The notes under the pieces: generated by a model | Told to the model about the DNA's origin: nothing | Database searches by the model: none | Seen by the model: the letters and a program-made list of their open reading frames with translations, nothing else | Origin: Paracoccaceae bacterium | Lineage (GTDB): Bacteria; Pseudomonadota; Alphaproteobacteria; Rhodobacterales; Rhodobacteraceae | Reading direction: 5' to 3' | Length of the DNA: 64,000 nt | Assembly: GCA_028284605.1 (NCBI GenBank) | Contig: JANQRL010000029.1 | Location: 1 to 64,000, forward strand | Translations under genes and position numbers: made by a program | In this document: positions 17,354-26,471 of the stretch, in pieces | How positions within the stretch are numbered: position 1 is the stretch's first letter | How the letters are laid out: each line of letters opens with the position of its first letter

Positions 17354-18031
17354 ATGTCCGAGGAAAGCCCGTTCAACGCCATTCCGGCCGCGCCGCTCCT
17401 GCTGTTTCTGGCGGTGTTCGGGGTCGAACTGGCAATCTCGGCGGCGGCCCAGGGCTTCGTCGGCGGGCAGGAGGGGGTGGGCTGGCGCATTGCGCTTTTC
17501 GACCGCTTCGCCTTCGCGCCTTCGGTGCTCGACGTCATGGTGGAGCGGGGCATCGTCACGGTGGATTTGGCCAAGCGGCTCGTCACCTATCCGATTGCCC
17601 ATGCCAGTTTCACCCATGCGCTCTGGGCCTCGGTCCTGATTCTGGCGCTGGGCAAGTTCGTGGGCGAGGCTTACGGCTCGCCCGCCTTCCTGACCGTCTT
17701 CGTTGTGGCGACGGTATTCGGTGCCCTGATCTACGGCGCCCTCGCCCCGGGCAACGTACCGCTCGTCGGCTCCTATCCCGGCATCTACGGGCTGATCGGG
17801 GCCTATACCTATGTGCTCTGGCTGCGGCTCGGGCAGATCGGCGAGAACCAGTACCGCGCCTTCACCCTGATCGGGATCCTGGTGGGGCTGATGCTGATCT
17901 ACTCGATCTTCTTCGGCTCGACCCCGTGGTGGATCGCCGAGCTCTCGGGCTTCGTCGTCGGGCTGGCGGTCGCGCCGCTGCTGGCTCCCGGCGGCTGGAC
18001 CGCGTTCCTCGCCCGGCTGCGGCGGCGATGA
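17354..18031 (+). CDS. Rhomboid-like membrane protein lacking catalytic Ser and His
   Basis: 225 residues with about six helices and the rhomboid layout: [11 protein letters not shown] on helix 2 (first His retained), then [15 protein letters not shown] where proteases have GxSG, and AELSGFVVG where proteases have the catalytic His. The serine is replaced by Tyr and the histidine by Glu, so proteolysis is not expected. The ATG at 17354 has GGAG 6 nt ahead and is preferred to the ATG at 17333. Its stop abuts the convergent murJ stop with no spacer. Probably a rhomboid pseudoprotease; substrate and role unknown. Confidence 0.8.
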   Translation: MSEESPFNAIPAAPLLLFLAVFGVELAISAAAQGFVGGQEGVGWRIALFDRFAFAPSVLDVMVERGIVTVDLAKRLVTYPIAHASFTHALWASVLILALGKFVGEAYGSPAFLTVFVVATVFGALIYGALAPGNVPLVGSYPGIYGLIGAYTYVLWLRLGQIGENQYRAFTLIGILVGLMLIYSIFFGSTPWWIAELSGFVVGLAVAPLLAPGGWTAFLARLRRR

Positions 18032-19576
18032 TCAGGCCGAGCGCCGGAGCGCGGCCCGCACCTCGGACATCCGGAAGGCGCCGAGCATCTGGGCGAGGGT
18101 GAAATAGAGGCCGATTCCGGCCAGCACGAGGCCGAGGAGGGCGGCGTAGCGGAGCGTCGGCGCGGCGAAGAACGGCCCGATCAGCACCGCCAGCCACCAA
18201 AGCGCGACCCCCATCAGGAGGGCCGCCAGCACGATCCGCCAGAGCCGCCCCCGGAGCCGCGCGTCGAGCCGCGCCGCCTCGCCCATGCCCCGGCTGCCCC
18301 ACCAGAGCAGCCAGACCATCACCCAGCCCGCCACGGTGGTGCCGATCGCCGCCGCGATGAAGCCGATCACCGGCGCGAGCCCGATGGCCACCCCCGCATT
18401 CACCACCATCGCCGCCAGCGCGTAGTAGAACGGCCGCTTGGTGTCGGCCCGGGCGAAGAAGAGCGGCTGGAGCGTCTTTTGCAGCACGAAGGCTGGCAGG
18501 CCAAGCCCGTAGACCATCAGCGCCAGCGCCGTGGCGGCGGTGTCGTCGGCGTCGAAGGCGCCACGCTCGAAGAGGACGGAGACGAGCGGCACCGGCACCA
18601 TTGCGAGCGCCACCGCGGCCGGGACGGTCAGCGCCAGGCTGAACTCGGTGGCGCGGTTGAAGGCATCGCGCCCGCCGGCGGTGTCACCGCTCTCCAGTCG
18701 GCGGGAGAGGTCGGGCAGGAGCACCACGCCGATGGCGATCCCCACGACACCGAGGGGGAGCTGGTAGAGCCGGTCGGCATAGCTCAGCCAGGCGATGGCG
18801 CCGTCGAAGAACGAGGCGACCTGCCGCCCGATCAGCAGGTTGACCTGTACCACCCCGCCGGCCAGGGCTGCCGGGGCGGCGATGATGGCGAGGCGCTTCA
18901 GCTCCGGTGTGAGCCGCGGCCAGCGCGGCATCAGGCGGAACCCGGCGCGGGCCGCCGCGACCCAGACGAAGGCAAGCTGCGCGATCCCGGCCAGGGGCAC
19001 CGTCCAGATCAGCGCGTCGCCCACATCCCAGCCGAGCCGGATCGCGAGTCCCATGGCGCCGACCAGCATCACGTTGAGGATCACCGGCGCGGCGGCTGCC
19101 GCCACGAACCGCCCCGTCGCATTCAGCACGCCCGAAAGCAGGGCGGCGAGCGAGATGAACAGGATATAGGGAAAGGCGATCCGCCCGTAATCCACCGCGA
19201 GGTCGAAACGCGCGTCCCCCAGAAACCCGCTCGCCATGGCGACAACCAGCCAGGGCATGGCGAAAAGAGCGATCACGGTGAGGGCGATCAGGATCGTGGC
19301 GAGCCCGGCAAAGGCGTCGCGGGCGAACCCCCCCGGGTCCTCGCCGCTTTCGAGCTTCTTGGAGAACATCGGGACGAAGGCCATGTTGAACGCGCCCTCG
19401 GCGAAGAACCGGCGGAACATGTTCGGCAGCGCGAAGGCGATCAGGAACACCTCCGCCACCGGCCCGGCACCGAGCGTTGCCGCGATGAAGATATCGCGGA
19501 TGAACCCGAAGACGCGGCTCAGCAGCGTCCAGAGCCCGACGGTGAGGAATCCGGCGATGAGGCGGATGGGTTTCAT
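18032..19576 (-). CDS. murJ: Lipid II flippase MurJ
   Basis: 514-residue polytopic protein of the MOP superfamily with fourteen or so helices. N-terminal signature LLSRVFGFIRDIFIAATLGAG precedes NMFRRFFAEGAFNMAFVP, both diagnostic of MurJ. It flips lipid II for peptidoglycan synthesis across the inner membrane. Length is normal. Monocistronic as far as visible: upstream is a repeat array, downstream the convergent rhomboid-like gene. Confidence 0.95.
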   Translation of the reverse strand: MKPIRLIAGFLTVGLWTLLSRVFGFIRDIFIAATLGAGPVAEVFLIAFALPNMFRRFFAEGAFNMAFVPMFSKKLESGEDPGGFARDAFAGLATILIALTVIALFAMPWLVVAMASGFLGDARFDLAVDYGRIAFPYILFISLAALLSGVLNATGRFVAAAAAPVILNVMLVGAMGLAIRLGWDVGDALIWTVPLAGIAQLAFVWVAAARAGFRLMPRWPRLTPELKRLAIIAAPAALAGGVVQVNLLIGRQVASFFDGAIAWLSYADRLYQLPLGVVGIAIGVVLLPDLSRRLESGDTAGGRDAFNRATEFSLALTVPAAVALAMVPVPLVSVLFERGAFDADDTAATALALMVYGLGLPAFVLQKTLQPLFFARADTKRPFYYALAAMVVNAGVAIGLAPVIGFIAAAIGTTVAGWVMVWLLWWGSRGMGEAARLDARLRGRLWRIVLAALLMGVALWWLAVLIGPFFAAPTLRYAALLGLVLAGIGLYFTLAQMLGAFRMSEVRAALRRSA

Positions 19577-19737
19577 GTCTTGCCTGCTCTTTGGCGGTCA
19601 GCCCTAGCGGCTTTGGGCCGTTGTGGGAAGCTTCAGGCGGTTGTGTCACAACACCTGAGCAGGGGGTGTGCAGCGCCTCTGCAAGCCGTCCGGTGGGGTG
19701 CCCGCGTCTGTCGCGGGAGATCCTGTTCCGTGGCGCG

Positions 19738-19980
19738 AAACTCTTCGAAGAGTTTCGTCAGACCCTTCGAAGGGTCTATCCGCGCGGCGTGCCATCGCCG
19801 CTTCGTTGCCCGACAGCCTGCCGGTTCCGGCGGGTGCCAAAACTCTTCGAAGAGTTTTGCCAGACCTTTCGAAAGGTCTGTCCGCCCCGCGCCGCCGCCG
19901 CGCCATTGCCCGATGGCTCCGCCGGTCCCGGACAGCGCCAAACTCTTCGAAGAGTTTGGCCAGACCCTTCGAAGGGTCTG
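19738..19980. repeat. TTCGAA double-palindrome array 1 (3 units)
   Basis: Three units in the 438-bp murJ-glnD gap. Each is two adjacent palindromes: an AAACTCTTCGAAGAGTTT type (19738-19755, 19838-19859, 19938-19959) and a CAGACCCTTCGAAGGGTCTG type (19760-19777, 19861-19880, 19961-19980). Palindrome centres are spaced 102 and 100 bp. Unit 2 carries paired compensating changes (CTTTCGAAAG in place of CCTTCGAAGG), which keep the symmetry. No gene is supported in this gap. Confidence 0.9.
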
Positions 19981-20014
19981 CCCCGCCGGAGGCCGACGGC
20001 GCATAGATGCAGCG

Positions 20015-22831
20015 CTATTCCCCGGCCCGGGCCGCGCCCTCTTCGATCGCCTCGCGGAGCCGGCGTTCGAGGGATTTCTGCTTCGCCGGCGACTGGTACT
20101 TCAGCCCGAACATGTCCTTCACGTAGAACGTGTCGACGACCTGCTCGCCATAGGTCGCGATCACCGCGCTAGCGATATAGACATTGGCCGCCGCCAGCGT
20201 CCGCGTCAGGTCGTAGAGCAGCCCGGGCCGGTCGCGGGTATCGACCTCGATGATCGTGTAAATCTCCGAGCCCTCGTTGTCGAAAGTGATATGGGTCGGC
20301 ACCCGGAACGGCTTTTCCCGCTTCTTGAGCCGGTCACGGTCCTTCAACGCCTCGCGCGGCACCACATCGCCGTGCAGCGTCTTTTCGATCATCGCGCGAA
20401 GCCGGGGCAGGCGGCGCTCCTCATAGGGCTTGCCTTCGCTGTCCTGGATCCAGAACGCGGCGGTGGCATAGCCGTCTTTCGTCGTGAAGGTCCGCGCATC
20501 CACCACATTGGCCCCGACCAGCGCCAGCGCGCCGCACATCCGGCTGAAGATGCCCGGATGGTCGGCCATCACGAAACAGGCCCTTGTCGCATCGCGGTCC
20601 TCGTCCGGGGTCAGGCCGATGCGGATCTCGTCATCGCCGATCTCGCGTAAGAGCCGGGCGAAATCCACATGGGCGGTGACGTGGAGCCCCTGCCAGTAGG
20701 GGTCGTAATGCCGCGCGGTCTCGGCGCGCAGGTCTTTCGGTTCCCATTCGGCCAGCGCCTCGCGCAGCTTCCTCTTCGCCTCGGTGCCGCGCTCCTCGCG
20801 GTTGATCGCTTCGAGCCCGTCCGCCAGCGCCCGCCGGGTCTGCCGGTAGAGCGCGCGCAAGAGCGCCGCCTTCCAGTTGTTCCAGGTTCCCGGACCGACG
20901 CCTCGGATGTCGCAGACCGTGAGCACCGTGAGCAGGTCGAGGCGTTCCTGGGTCTTCACCGCCTTGGCGAAATCCCGAACCGTGCGCGGGTCCGCAATGT
21001 CGCGCTTCTGCGCCATATCGGACATCAGCAGGTGATAGCGCACCAGCCATTCCACCGTCTCGACCTCGCGCTTCTTCAGGCCGAGCCGGGTCGACACCGC
21101 CCGCGCGATCCGGGCGCCGAGGATCGAATGATCCTCATCCCGCCCCTTGCCGATGTCGTGCAGGAAGAGCGCGGTATAGAGCACTTTGCGGTTCACCCCC
21201 CGCTTCAGGATCGAGGAGGCGACGGGGAGTTCCTCGATCAGTTCCTCGCGTTCGATCCGGGCGAGGTGGCTGATGCATTGAATGAGATGCTCGTCCACCG
21301 TGAAATGGTGGTACATGTTGAACTGCATCATCGCCACGACCGGCTCGAATTCCGGGATGTAGGCCGCAAGCACGCCGAGCTCGTTCATCCGCCGGAGCCC
21401 GCGTTCGGGATTGCCGTGCTTCAGGAGCGTGTCGAAGAAGATCCGCGCGGCTTCCGGTGAGGCGCGCATCTCCTCGTCGATCAGGTCGAGGCTGCCGGCG
21501 AGGAGCCGCATCGCGTCCGGATGCAGCAGGGTCCCGGTCCGCAGCGCCTCCTCGAAGATGCGCAGGATGTTGAGCTTGTCGGTCAGAAACGCGTCCCGGT
21601 CCGCCACGGTCAGCCGGTTCTGCTTGATCGCGTAGGGCGCCTTGGCCCGCTTCCGGCGGGACAGCAGCCGGGTCAGCATCGGTTCGGGCTTGGTGTGATT
21701 GGCCTCGAGCGCGGTCAGGAAGATGCGGGTGAGTTCGCCGACCCGCGTCGCATGGCGAAAATAGTCCTGCATGAAATGCTCGACCGCCCGGCGCCCGCCC
21801 TTGTCGGCATAGCCCATCCGGTCCGCGACCTCGACCTGGAGGTCGAAGCTGAGCTGGTCCTGGGCCCGCCCGGTGATCAGGTGCAGATGGCAGCGCACCG
21901 CCCAGAGAAAGCTCTCGGCCCGGGCGAAGGTCTCATATTCCTCGGGCTGGAACACGCCGCGGGCCACGAGGTCCCGGGCGCTGCGCACCCGGTGGACGTA
22001 TTTGCCGATCCAGAACAGCGATTGCAGGTCGCGCAGGCCCCCCTTGCCCTCCTTCACATTGGGCTCCACCACATAGCGCTGGCCGCCCTGCTTGCGGTGC
22101 CGGGTGCCGCGTTCGGCGAGCTTGGCCTCGATGAAATCCGAGGCCGTGCTGCGGAACAGATCGGTCCAGAGCTTGGTCTCCAGATCGTTCGACAGGTCCG
22201 CGTCCCCGGCCAGCAGGCGGCATTCCAGAAGCGAGGTGCGGATCGTGTAATCCTCCCGCGCGAGCCGCAGGCAATCCTTCTCGGATCGGCTGGCATGGCC
22301 GACCTTCAGCTTCAGGTCCCAGAGCATATAGAGCATCGACTCGATGAGGCTCTCGGCCCAGGGGGTGATCTTCCAGGGCGTCAGAAACAGCAGGTCGACA
22401 TCGGAATGCGGCGCCATCTCGCCGCGTCCGTAACCGCCCACGGCGATCAGCGCGAGCCGCTCCCCGGTCGTGGGGTTCGGCAGCGGATGCAGCCGGTCCC
22501 GGGCGACCTCGTAGACCGCCGTGACGATCTGGTCGGTGAGCCAGCTATAGGCGCGCACCGTCGGGGCGGCGTCGAAGGGGCGGGTGGCGAAGGCTTCGGC
22601 AATCGCGGCCATGCCGGATTTGCGCGCGGCGCCGAGCACCTCTACCGCTGCGCCGCGGGCCCGGGCGGCATCGGGGGCAGTGTCGATGGCCTTGGCCAGG
22701 GCGGCATCGAGCGCCGCGCGGTCGAGGATGTCCTCGACCGGGCAGATCAGCTCCGCCGCCTTGGCCGGGTCCTCTGCGCCGGCCTCCGGCTCAGAAGCCG
22801 GCGCCGCCGAAACCTGTCGGAGCTGGGTCAA
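20015..22831 (-). CDS. glnD: [Protein-PII] uridylyltransferase/uridylyl-removing enzyme
   Basis: About 938 residues; senses glutamine and (de)uridylylates PII. Domains in order: nucleotidyltransferase with GGYGRGEMAPHSDVDLLFL, a helical linker, an HD domain with FLHDIGKG, and two C-terminal ACT domains (DHPGIFSRMCGALALVGANV and DRPGLLYDLTRTLAAANV). No ATG lies near the expected N-terminus; the best start is TTG at 22831, giving about 29 residues before the conserved ELICPVEDI. This overlaps the lipoprotein gene by 41 nt. The start is uncertain; identity is not. Confidence 0.93.
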   Translation of the reverse strand: MTQLRQVSAAPASEPEAGAEDPAKAAELICPVEDILDRAALDAALAKAIDTAPDAARARGAAVEVLGAARKSGMAAIAEAFATRPFDAAPTVRAYSWLTDQIVTAVYEVARDRLHPLPNPTTGERLALIAVGGYGRGEMAPHSDVDLLFLTPWKITPWAESLIESMLYMLWDLKLKVGHASRSEKDCLRLAREDYTIRTSLLECRLLAGDADLSNDLETKLWTDLFRSTASDFIEAKLAERGTRHRKQGGQRYVVEPNVKEGKGGLRDLQSLFWIGKYVHRVRSARDLVARGVFQPEEYETFARAESFLWAVRCHLHLITGRAQDQLSFDLQVEVADRMGYADKGGRRAVEHFMQDYFRHATRVGELTRIFLTALEANHTKPEPMLTRLLSRRKRAKAPYAIKQNRLTVADRDAFLTDKLNILRIFEEALRTGTLLHPDAMRLLAGSLDLIDEEMRASPEAARIFFDTLLKHGNPERGLRRMNELGVLAAYIPEFEPVVAMMQFNMYHHFTVDEHLIQCISHLARIEREELIEELPVASSILKRGVNRKVLYTALFLHDIGKGRDEDHSILGARIARAVSTRLGLKKREVETVEWLVRYHLLMSDMAQKRDIADPRTVRDFAKAVKTQERLDLLTVLTVCDIRGVGPGTWNNWKAALLRALYRQTRRALADGLEAINREERGTEAKRKLREALAEWEPKDLRAETARHYDPYWQGLHVTAHVDFARLLREIGDDEIRIGLTPDEDRDATRACFVMADHPGIFSRMCGALALVGANVVDARTFTTKDGYATAAFWIQDSEGKPYEERRLPRLRAMIEKTLHGDVVPREALKDRDRLKKREKPFRVPTHITFDNEGSEIYTIIEVDTRDRPGLLYDLTRTLAAANVYIASAVIATYGEQVVDTFYVKDMFGLKYQSPAKQKSLERRLREAIEEGAARAGE

Positions 22832-23972
22832 CGACGACCACCTGATTGTTCTGGATCCGGGCCACGGCGAGGGCCCGCTGATTGGTGCCGTCCGGGCGCA
22901 GGCGGAAGACGCCATTGGTGCCCTGGAAGCCGGCGCCGGTGGTTAGCGCCGCCCGGGTCAGCGCGTTGCGGTTGCCCGAGGCGACAAGGGCGCCGATAGC
23001 GGCGATCCCGTCATAGGCGAGCCCGGCGAGCGGATGCGGCGCCCCGCCATAGGCCGCGGCATAGCGGCTCTCGAAATTCGCGGTCATGCGCTGGTCGGGC
23101 AAGGCGAAGAGCCCGCCCTGGAGCCCCGGCAGCGCCAGCGCCTGGGGCGCTGCATTCCAGCGGGTCAGGCCGATATACTGGGTCGTCGCGGGGCTCAGCC
23201 CGCTTTCCGGCAGCGCGGTGGCGAGGATCGGCAGGTCCGCGTTCACGCCGGCGGTCATGAAGACGGCATCGGCGCCCGAGCTTTGCGCCGCCGAGGCGAT
23301 GGAGGGCGCGGCGTTGACGATATCCTGTTGCGACATCGCGTAGGTCTGAATGCCGCTCAGCGTCCCGCCATTGGCCAGGACCGCGGATTCGATCGCGGCG
23401 CGGCCGACCGACCCTTGCAGGTCGTTGCCATGGACCACGAGATAGCTGTTCAGACCCTGGGACCGGCCGTAGCGCACCAGCCGGTCGGCGGTGTTGCGGA
23501 AGGTGGGCCCGAGGATGAAGACATTGCCGCCGGCGATGGTCGGATTGTTGGAGAAGGCCAGCACATTCACCCCGCTGCCCGCGACCGCGACGCCCGCGGC
23601 ATTGGCGGCCTCGCCATAGAGCGGCCCTAGGATGATCCCGGCGCCGTCGGCGACGGCCTGTTGCGCGACGGCGGCGGCCTGGGCGGCATTACCGGCGGTG
23701 TTGTAGACCCGCAGGTCGATCTGGGCGCCGCTCAGATCCGAGATCGCGAGCCGCGCGGCATTCTCGAGATTCGAGGCCAGGAAGTTGTCGGATGGCGTCG
23801 CCGACCCCCCGGGCACCAACAGCGCAACGCGCACCGGCTGGGACGGATTGATCGCCGGGCCGCCTCCGCCGCCGGTGATCGCGATCGGATCGCAGGCCGC
23901 GAGCCACATCAGCGACAGGAGGGCGACGAGACGGGCGAGCGCCTTGCGGGGCGCGGGCAGACGGGCAAACAT
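22791..23972 (-). CDS. LppC/LpoA-type penicillin-binding protein activator lipoprotein
   Basis: 393 residues. The N-terminus is a lipoprotein signal with lipobox LAAC (Cys 27). The rest resembles a periplasmic-binding-protein type I fold, with PVRVALLVPGGSATP as first strand and GAGIILGPLYGEAANAAG as a core strand, as in LpoA-family activators of PBP1A. It probably sits in the periplasm, attached to a membrane. Divergent from rsmI, in the arrangement commonly seen in proteobacteria. Confidence 0.88.
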   Translation of the reverse strand: MFARLPAPRKALARLVALLSLMWLAACDPIAITGGGGGPAINPSQPVRVALLVPGGSATPSDNFLASNLENAARLAISDLSGAQIDLRVYNTAGNAAQAAAVAQQAVADGAGIILGPLYGEAANAAGVAVAGSGVNVLAFSNNPTIAGGNVFILGPTFRNTADRLVRYGRSQGLNSYLVVHGNDLQGSVGRAAIESAVLANGGTLSGIQTYAMSQQDIVNAAPSIASAAQSSGADAVFMTAGVNADLPILATALPESGLSPATTQYIGLTRWNAAPQALALPGLQGGLFALPDQRMTANFESRYAAAYGGAPHPLAGLAYDGIAAIGALVASGNRNALTRAALTTGAGFQGTNGVFRLRPDGTNQRALAVARIQNNQVVVVDPAPTGFGGAGF

Positions 23973-24071
23973 GGGCGGCGCGGTCCTTGAACTGCTTCGG
24001 GGCCCGTCGGCAGCCAGGGCCGGGGCGGAGGAATGGCGCCATCATAGGGGCGGCGGGCGAGGGGTCTAGGG

Positions 24072-24938
24072 ATGATTTTCGAAGCCAAGCCGCTCTCCCC
24101 CGGGCTCTATCTGGTGGCGACCCCGATCGGCAATGCCCGCGACATCACGCTCCGCGCGCTCGACGTGCTGGCCAGTGCCGACCGGATTGCGGCCGAGGAC
24201 ACGCGGACGGCGCGCAAGCTCATGGATATCCACGGAATTCCGCTCGGCGGCCGGCCGCTCAGCGCCTATCACGACCATTCGTCGGAGGGTGCGCGGGAGG
24301 CTCTGGTCGCCGCCGTCGCGGCGGGCGCGGCGGTGGCCTATGTGTCGGAAGCCGGTACGCCGCTTCTGGCCGATCCCGGCTTCCGGCTCGCCCGGGCGGT
24401 GGTGGCCGCGGGGGGGCAGGTCATCGCGGTGCCGGGCGCCTCGGCGCTACTCGCGGCGCTGAACGTGGCAGGGCTGCCGACCGACCGGGTCCTCTTCGCG
24501 GGGTTCCTGCCGCCCGCCGGAGCGGCGCGGCGGACCGCGCTGGCCGAACTGCGTGAGGTGCCGGCGACGCTCGTCCTCTATGAAAGCCCGAAGCGGGTTA
24601 GGGGAGTGTTAGGTGATTTGTGCGAGGTCTTGGGGGCGGACCGGCAGGCGGCGCTCTGCCGGGAACTGACGAAGCGATTCGAAGAGGTGGCGCGCGGCAC
24701 GCTATCGGACTTGCGGGCCCTGGCCGATGACCGGGTCCTCAAGGGAGAGATCGTTCTGGTCGTGGACCGGACGGACGGGCGCGCCGCGCCGAGTGAGGAC
24801 ATGGAGACGGAACTGAAGAGGGCCCTCGAAACCATGCCGCTGAAAGAGGCGGTGACAGCGGTCTCCGGCGCCCTCGGCCTGCCGCGCCGGCAGGTCTATC
24901 AGGCCGCGCTCGATCTGAGGAAAGGGTCAGGGACATGA
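24072..24938 (+). CDS. rsmI: 16S rRNA (cytidine(1402)-2'-O)-methyltransferase
   Basis: 288-residue tetrapyrrole-methylase-fold enzyme that 2'-O-methylates C1402 of 16S rRNA using SAM. Motifs: LYLVATPIGNARDITLRAL, AEDTRTARKLMDIHGI, VSEAGTPLLADPG and VPGASALLAAL. Length normal. Its stop overlaps the yraN start by 4 nt, and gshB follows, a common alphaproteobacterial order. Confidence 0.95.
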   Translation: MIFEAKPLSPGLYLVATPIGNARDITLRALDVLASADRIAAEDTRTARKLMDIHGIPLGGRPLSAYHDHSSEGAREALVAAVAAGAAVAYVSEAGTPLLADPGFRLARAVVAAGGQVIAVPGASALLAALNVAGLPTDRVLFAGFLPPAGAARRTALAELREVPATLVLYESPKRVRGVLGDLCEVLGADRQAALCRELTKRFEEVARGTLSDLRALADDRVLKGEIVLVVDRTDGRAAPSEDMETELKRALETMPLKEAVTAVSGALGLPRRQVYQAALDLRKGSGT

Positions 24939-25291
24939 CCGGTTGCGTCTCCTACCATGCCGGCCTTTCGGCCGAAGACAGCGTGGCGCGCGACTATACC
25001 CGCCGCGGCCGTCCGGTGATTTCGCGGCGCTGGCGCGGACAATCGGGCGAGATCGATCTGGTGGCGCGCGACGGCGAGGGGCTGATTTTCATCGAGGTCA
25101 AGAAGAGCCGGAGCCATGCCCGCGCCGCCGAACGCCTGACCAGCCGGCAGATGGACCGGATCGCCGCCTCGGCGTCTGAATTCCTCGCCGGAGAGCCCAG
25201 GGGGCAATTGACGGATGTGCGCTTCGATCTGGCCACCGTCGATCAGACCGGCAGCGTCCGGGTGCTGGAGAACGCCTTCGGCCATTTCTAG
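24935..25291 (+). CDS. YraN family protein (UPF0102, endonuclease-like fold)
   Basis: 118 residues with a PD-(D/E)XK-like core: GEIDLVARDGEGLIFIEVKK holds the D-x(n)-ExK signature. Members are predicted nuclease-fold proteins of unclear role. Coupled to rsmI by an ATGA overlap. The usual N-terminal GRxxE/Arg segment is present as SVARDYTRRG. Confidence 0.9.
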   Translation: MTGCVSYHAGLSAEDSVARDYTRRGRPVISRRWRGQSGEIDLVARDGEGLIFIEVKKSRSHARAAERLTSRQMDRIAASASEFLAGEPRGQLTDVRFDLATVDQTGSVRVLENAFGHF

Positions 25292-25371
25292 GTGTGCCCG
25301 AGCCGCGGCATTGAACCTCTCCGGCCGGTGGGCCATTGAAGGGGCGACGCCAGCGCCGGAGCCTGCCCGAG

Positions 25372-26316
25372 ATGTCCCTCAAAATCGCCTTTCAGATGGA
25401 CCCGATCGGTCCCATCGACATCGATGCCGACAGCACCTTCCGGATCGCCGAAGAGGCCCAGGCGCGGGGCCACGCGCTCTTCTACTACACGCCGGACCAG
25501 ATCGCCTGGGACGAGACCCGGGTGACCGCCACCGGCTGGCCGCTTGAGGTGCAGCGCGTCCGGGGCGATCATTTCCGGCTTGGTGACCGCCGCACCGCCG
25601 ATCTCTCGGAGTTCGATGTGGTCTGGCTCCGCCAGGACCCGCCCTTCGACATGTCCTACATCACGACGACCCATCTTCTGGACCTGGTCCACCCGGAGAC
25701 GCTCGTCGTCAATGATCCGTTCTGGGTTCGCAACGCGCCGGAAAAGCTCCTCGTCCTGCAATTCCCGGACCTGACCCCGCCCACCACCATCGCCCGCGAC
25801 CTCGACACGCTCCGCGCCTTCCGCGCGCGCCACGGCGACATCATCGTCAAGCCGCTTTACGGGAATGGCGGTTCGGGCGTGTTCAAGCTGAAGGCCGGCG
25901 ACAGCAACCTGGCCTCGCTCTACGAGATGTTCACCGCGATGAACCGCGAACCGCTGATCGCCCAGGCGTTCCTGCCCGCCGTGGCCAAGGGCGACAAGCG
26001 GGTGATCCTGGTCGACGGCGAGCCGGTGGGCGCCATCAACCGGGTCCCGGCGGCGGGCGAGACCCGCTCCAACCTCCATGTCGGTGGCCGCGCCGAGCCT
26101 GCGCCGCTCACCGAGCGCGACCGTGAGATCTGCGCCCGGATCGGCCCGTTCCTGCGCGAGAAGGGTCAGGTTTTCGTCGGGATCGACGTGATCGGCGACT
26201 GGCTGACCGAGATCAACCTGACCTCGCCCACCGGTATTCAGGAGCTGGAACGGTTCGACGGGATCAATGTCGCGGGCATGATCTGGGAGGCCATCGAGCG
26301 GCGCCGGGCGGCATAA
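25372..26316 (+). CDS. gshB: Glutathione synthase
   Basis: 314-residue ATP-grasp enzyme joining gamma-glutamylcysteine and glycine. It starts [20 protein letters not shown] and holds [34 protein letters not shown] (ATP loop), and [16 protein letters not shown] at the C-terminus, all typical. The ATG at 25372 is chosen because the conserved first strand begins there. Confidence 0.96.
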   Translation: MSLKIAFQMDPIGPIDIDADSTFRIAEEAQARGHALFYYTPDQIAWDETRVTATGWPLEVQRVRGDHFRLGDRRTADLSEFDVVWLRQDPPFDMSYITTTHLLDLVHPETLVVNDPFWVRNAPEKLLVLQFPDLTPPTTIARDLDTLRAFRARHGDIIVKPLYGNGGSGVFKLKAGDSNLASLYEMFTAMNREPLIAQAFLPAVAKGDKRVILVDGEPVGAINRVPAAGETRSNLHVGGRAEPAPLTERDREICARIGPFLREKGQVFVGIDVIGDWLTEINLTSPTGIQELERFDGINVAGMIWEAIERRRAA

Positions 26317-26471
26317 CAATTCGCGTCACCTGCGCCGGATTCAGGGCGGCTTGGCCAGCCGCCTGCCCGCAGCGTGATGCCCGTCCCGGCCTCCAGATGA
26401 TGCGCCCCTGTCCGCCGGATCCTCGACGGTTGGCAGCCCGGGGCGCGGGCGGTGCACCGTTACGGCGCGCG

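Noticed and set aside
19738..19980. CRISPR array
   Set aside because: Only three units, long near-uniform interspaces of about 57-60 bp, double palindromic repeats and no cas genes.
19633..20006. Frames rich in repeated LFEEF and TLRRV peptides
   Set aside because: The peptides are translations of the TTCGAA palindromes in several frames on both strands; treated as DNA repeats.
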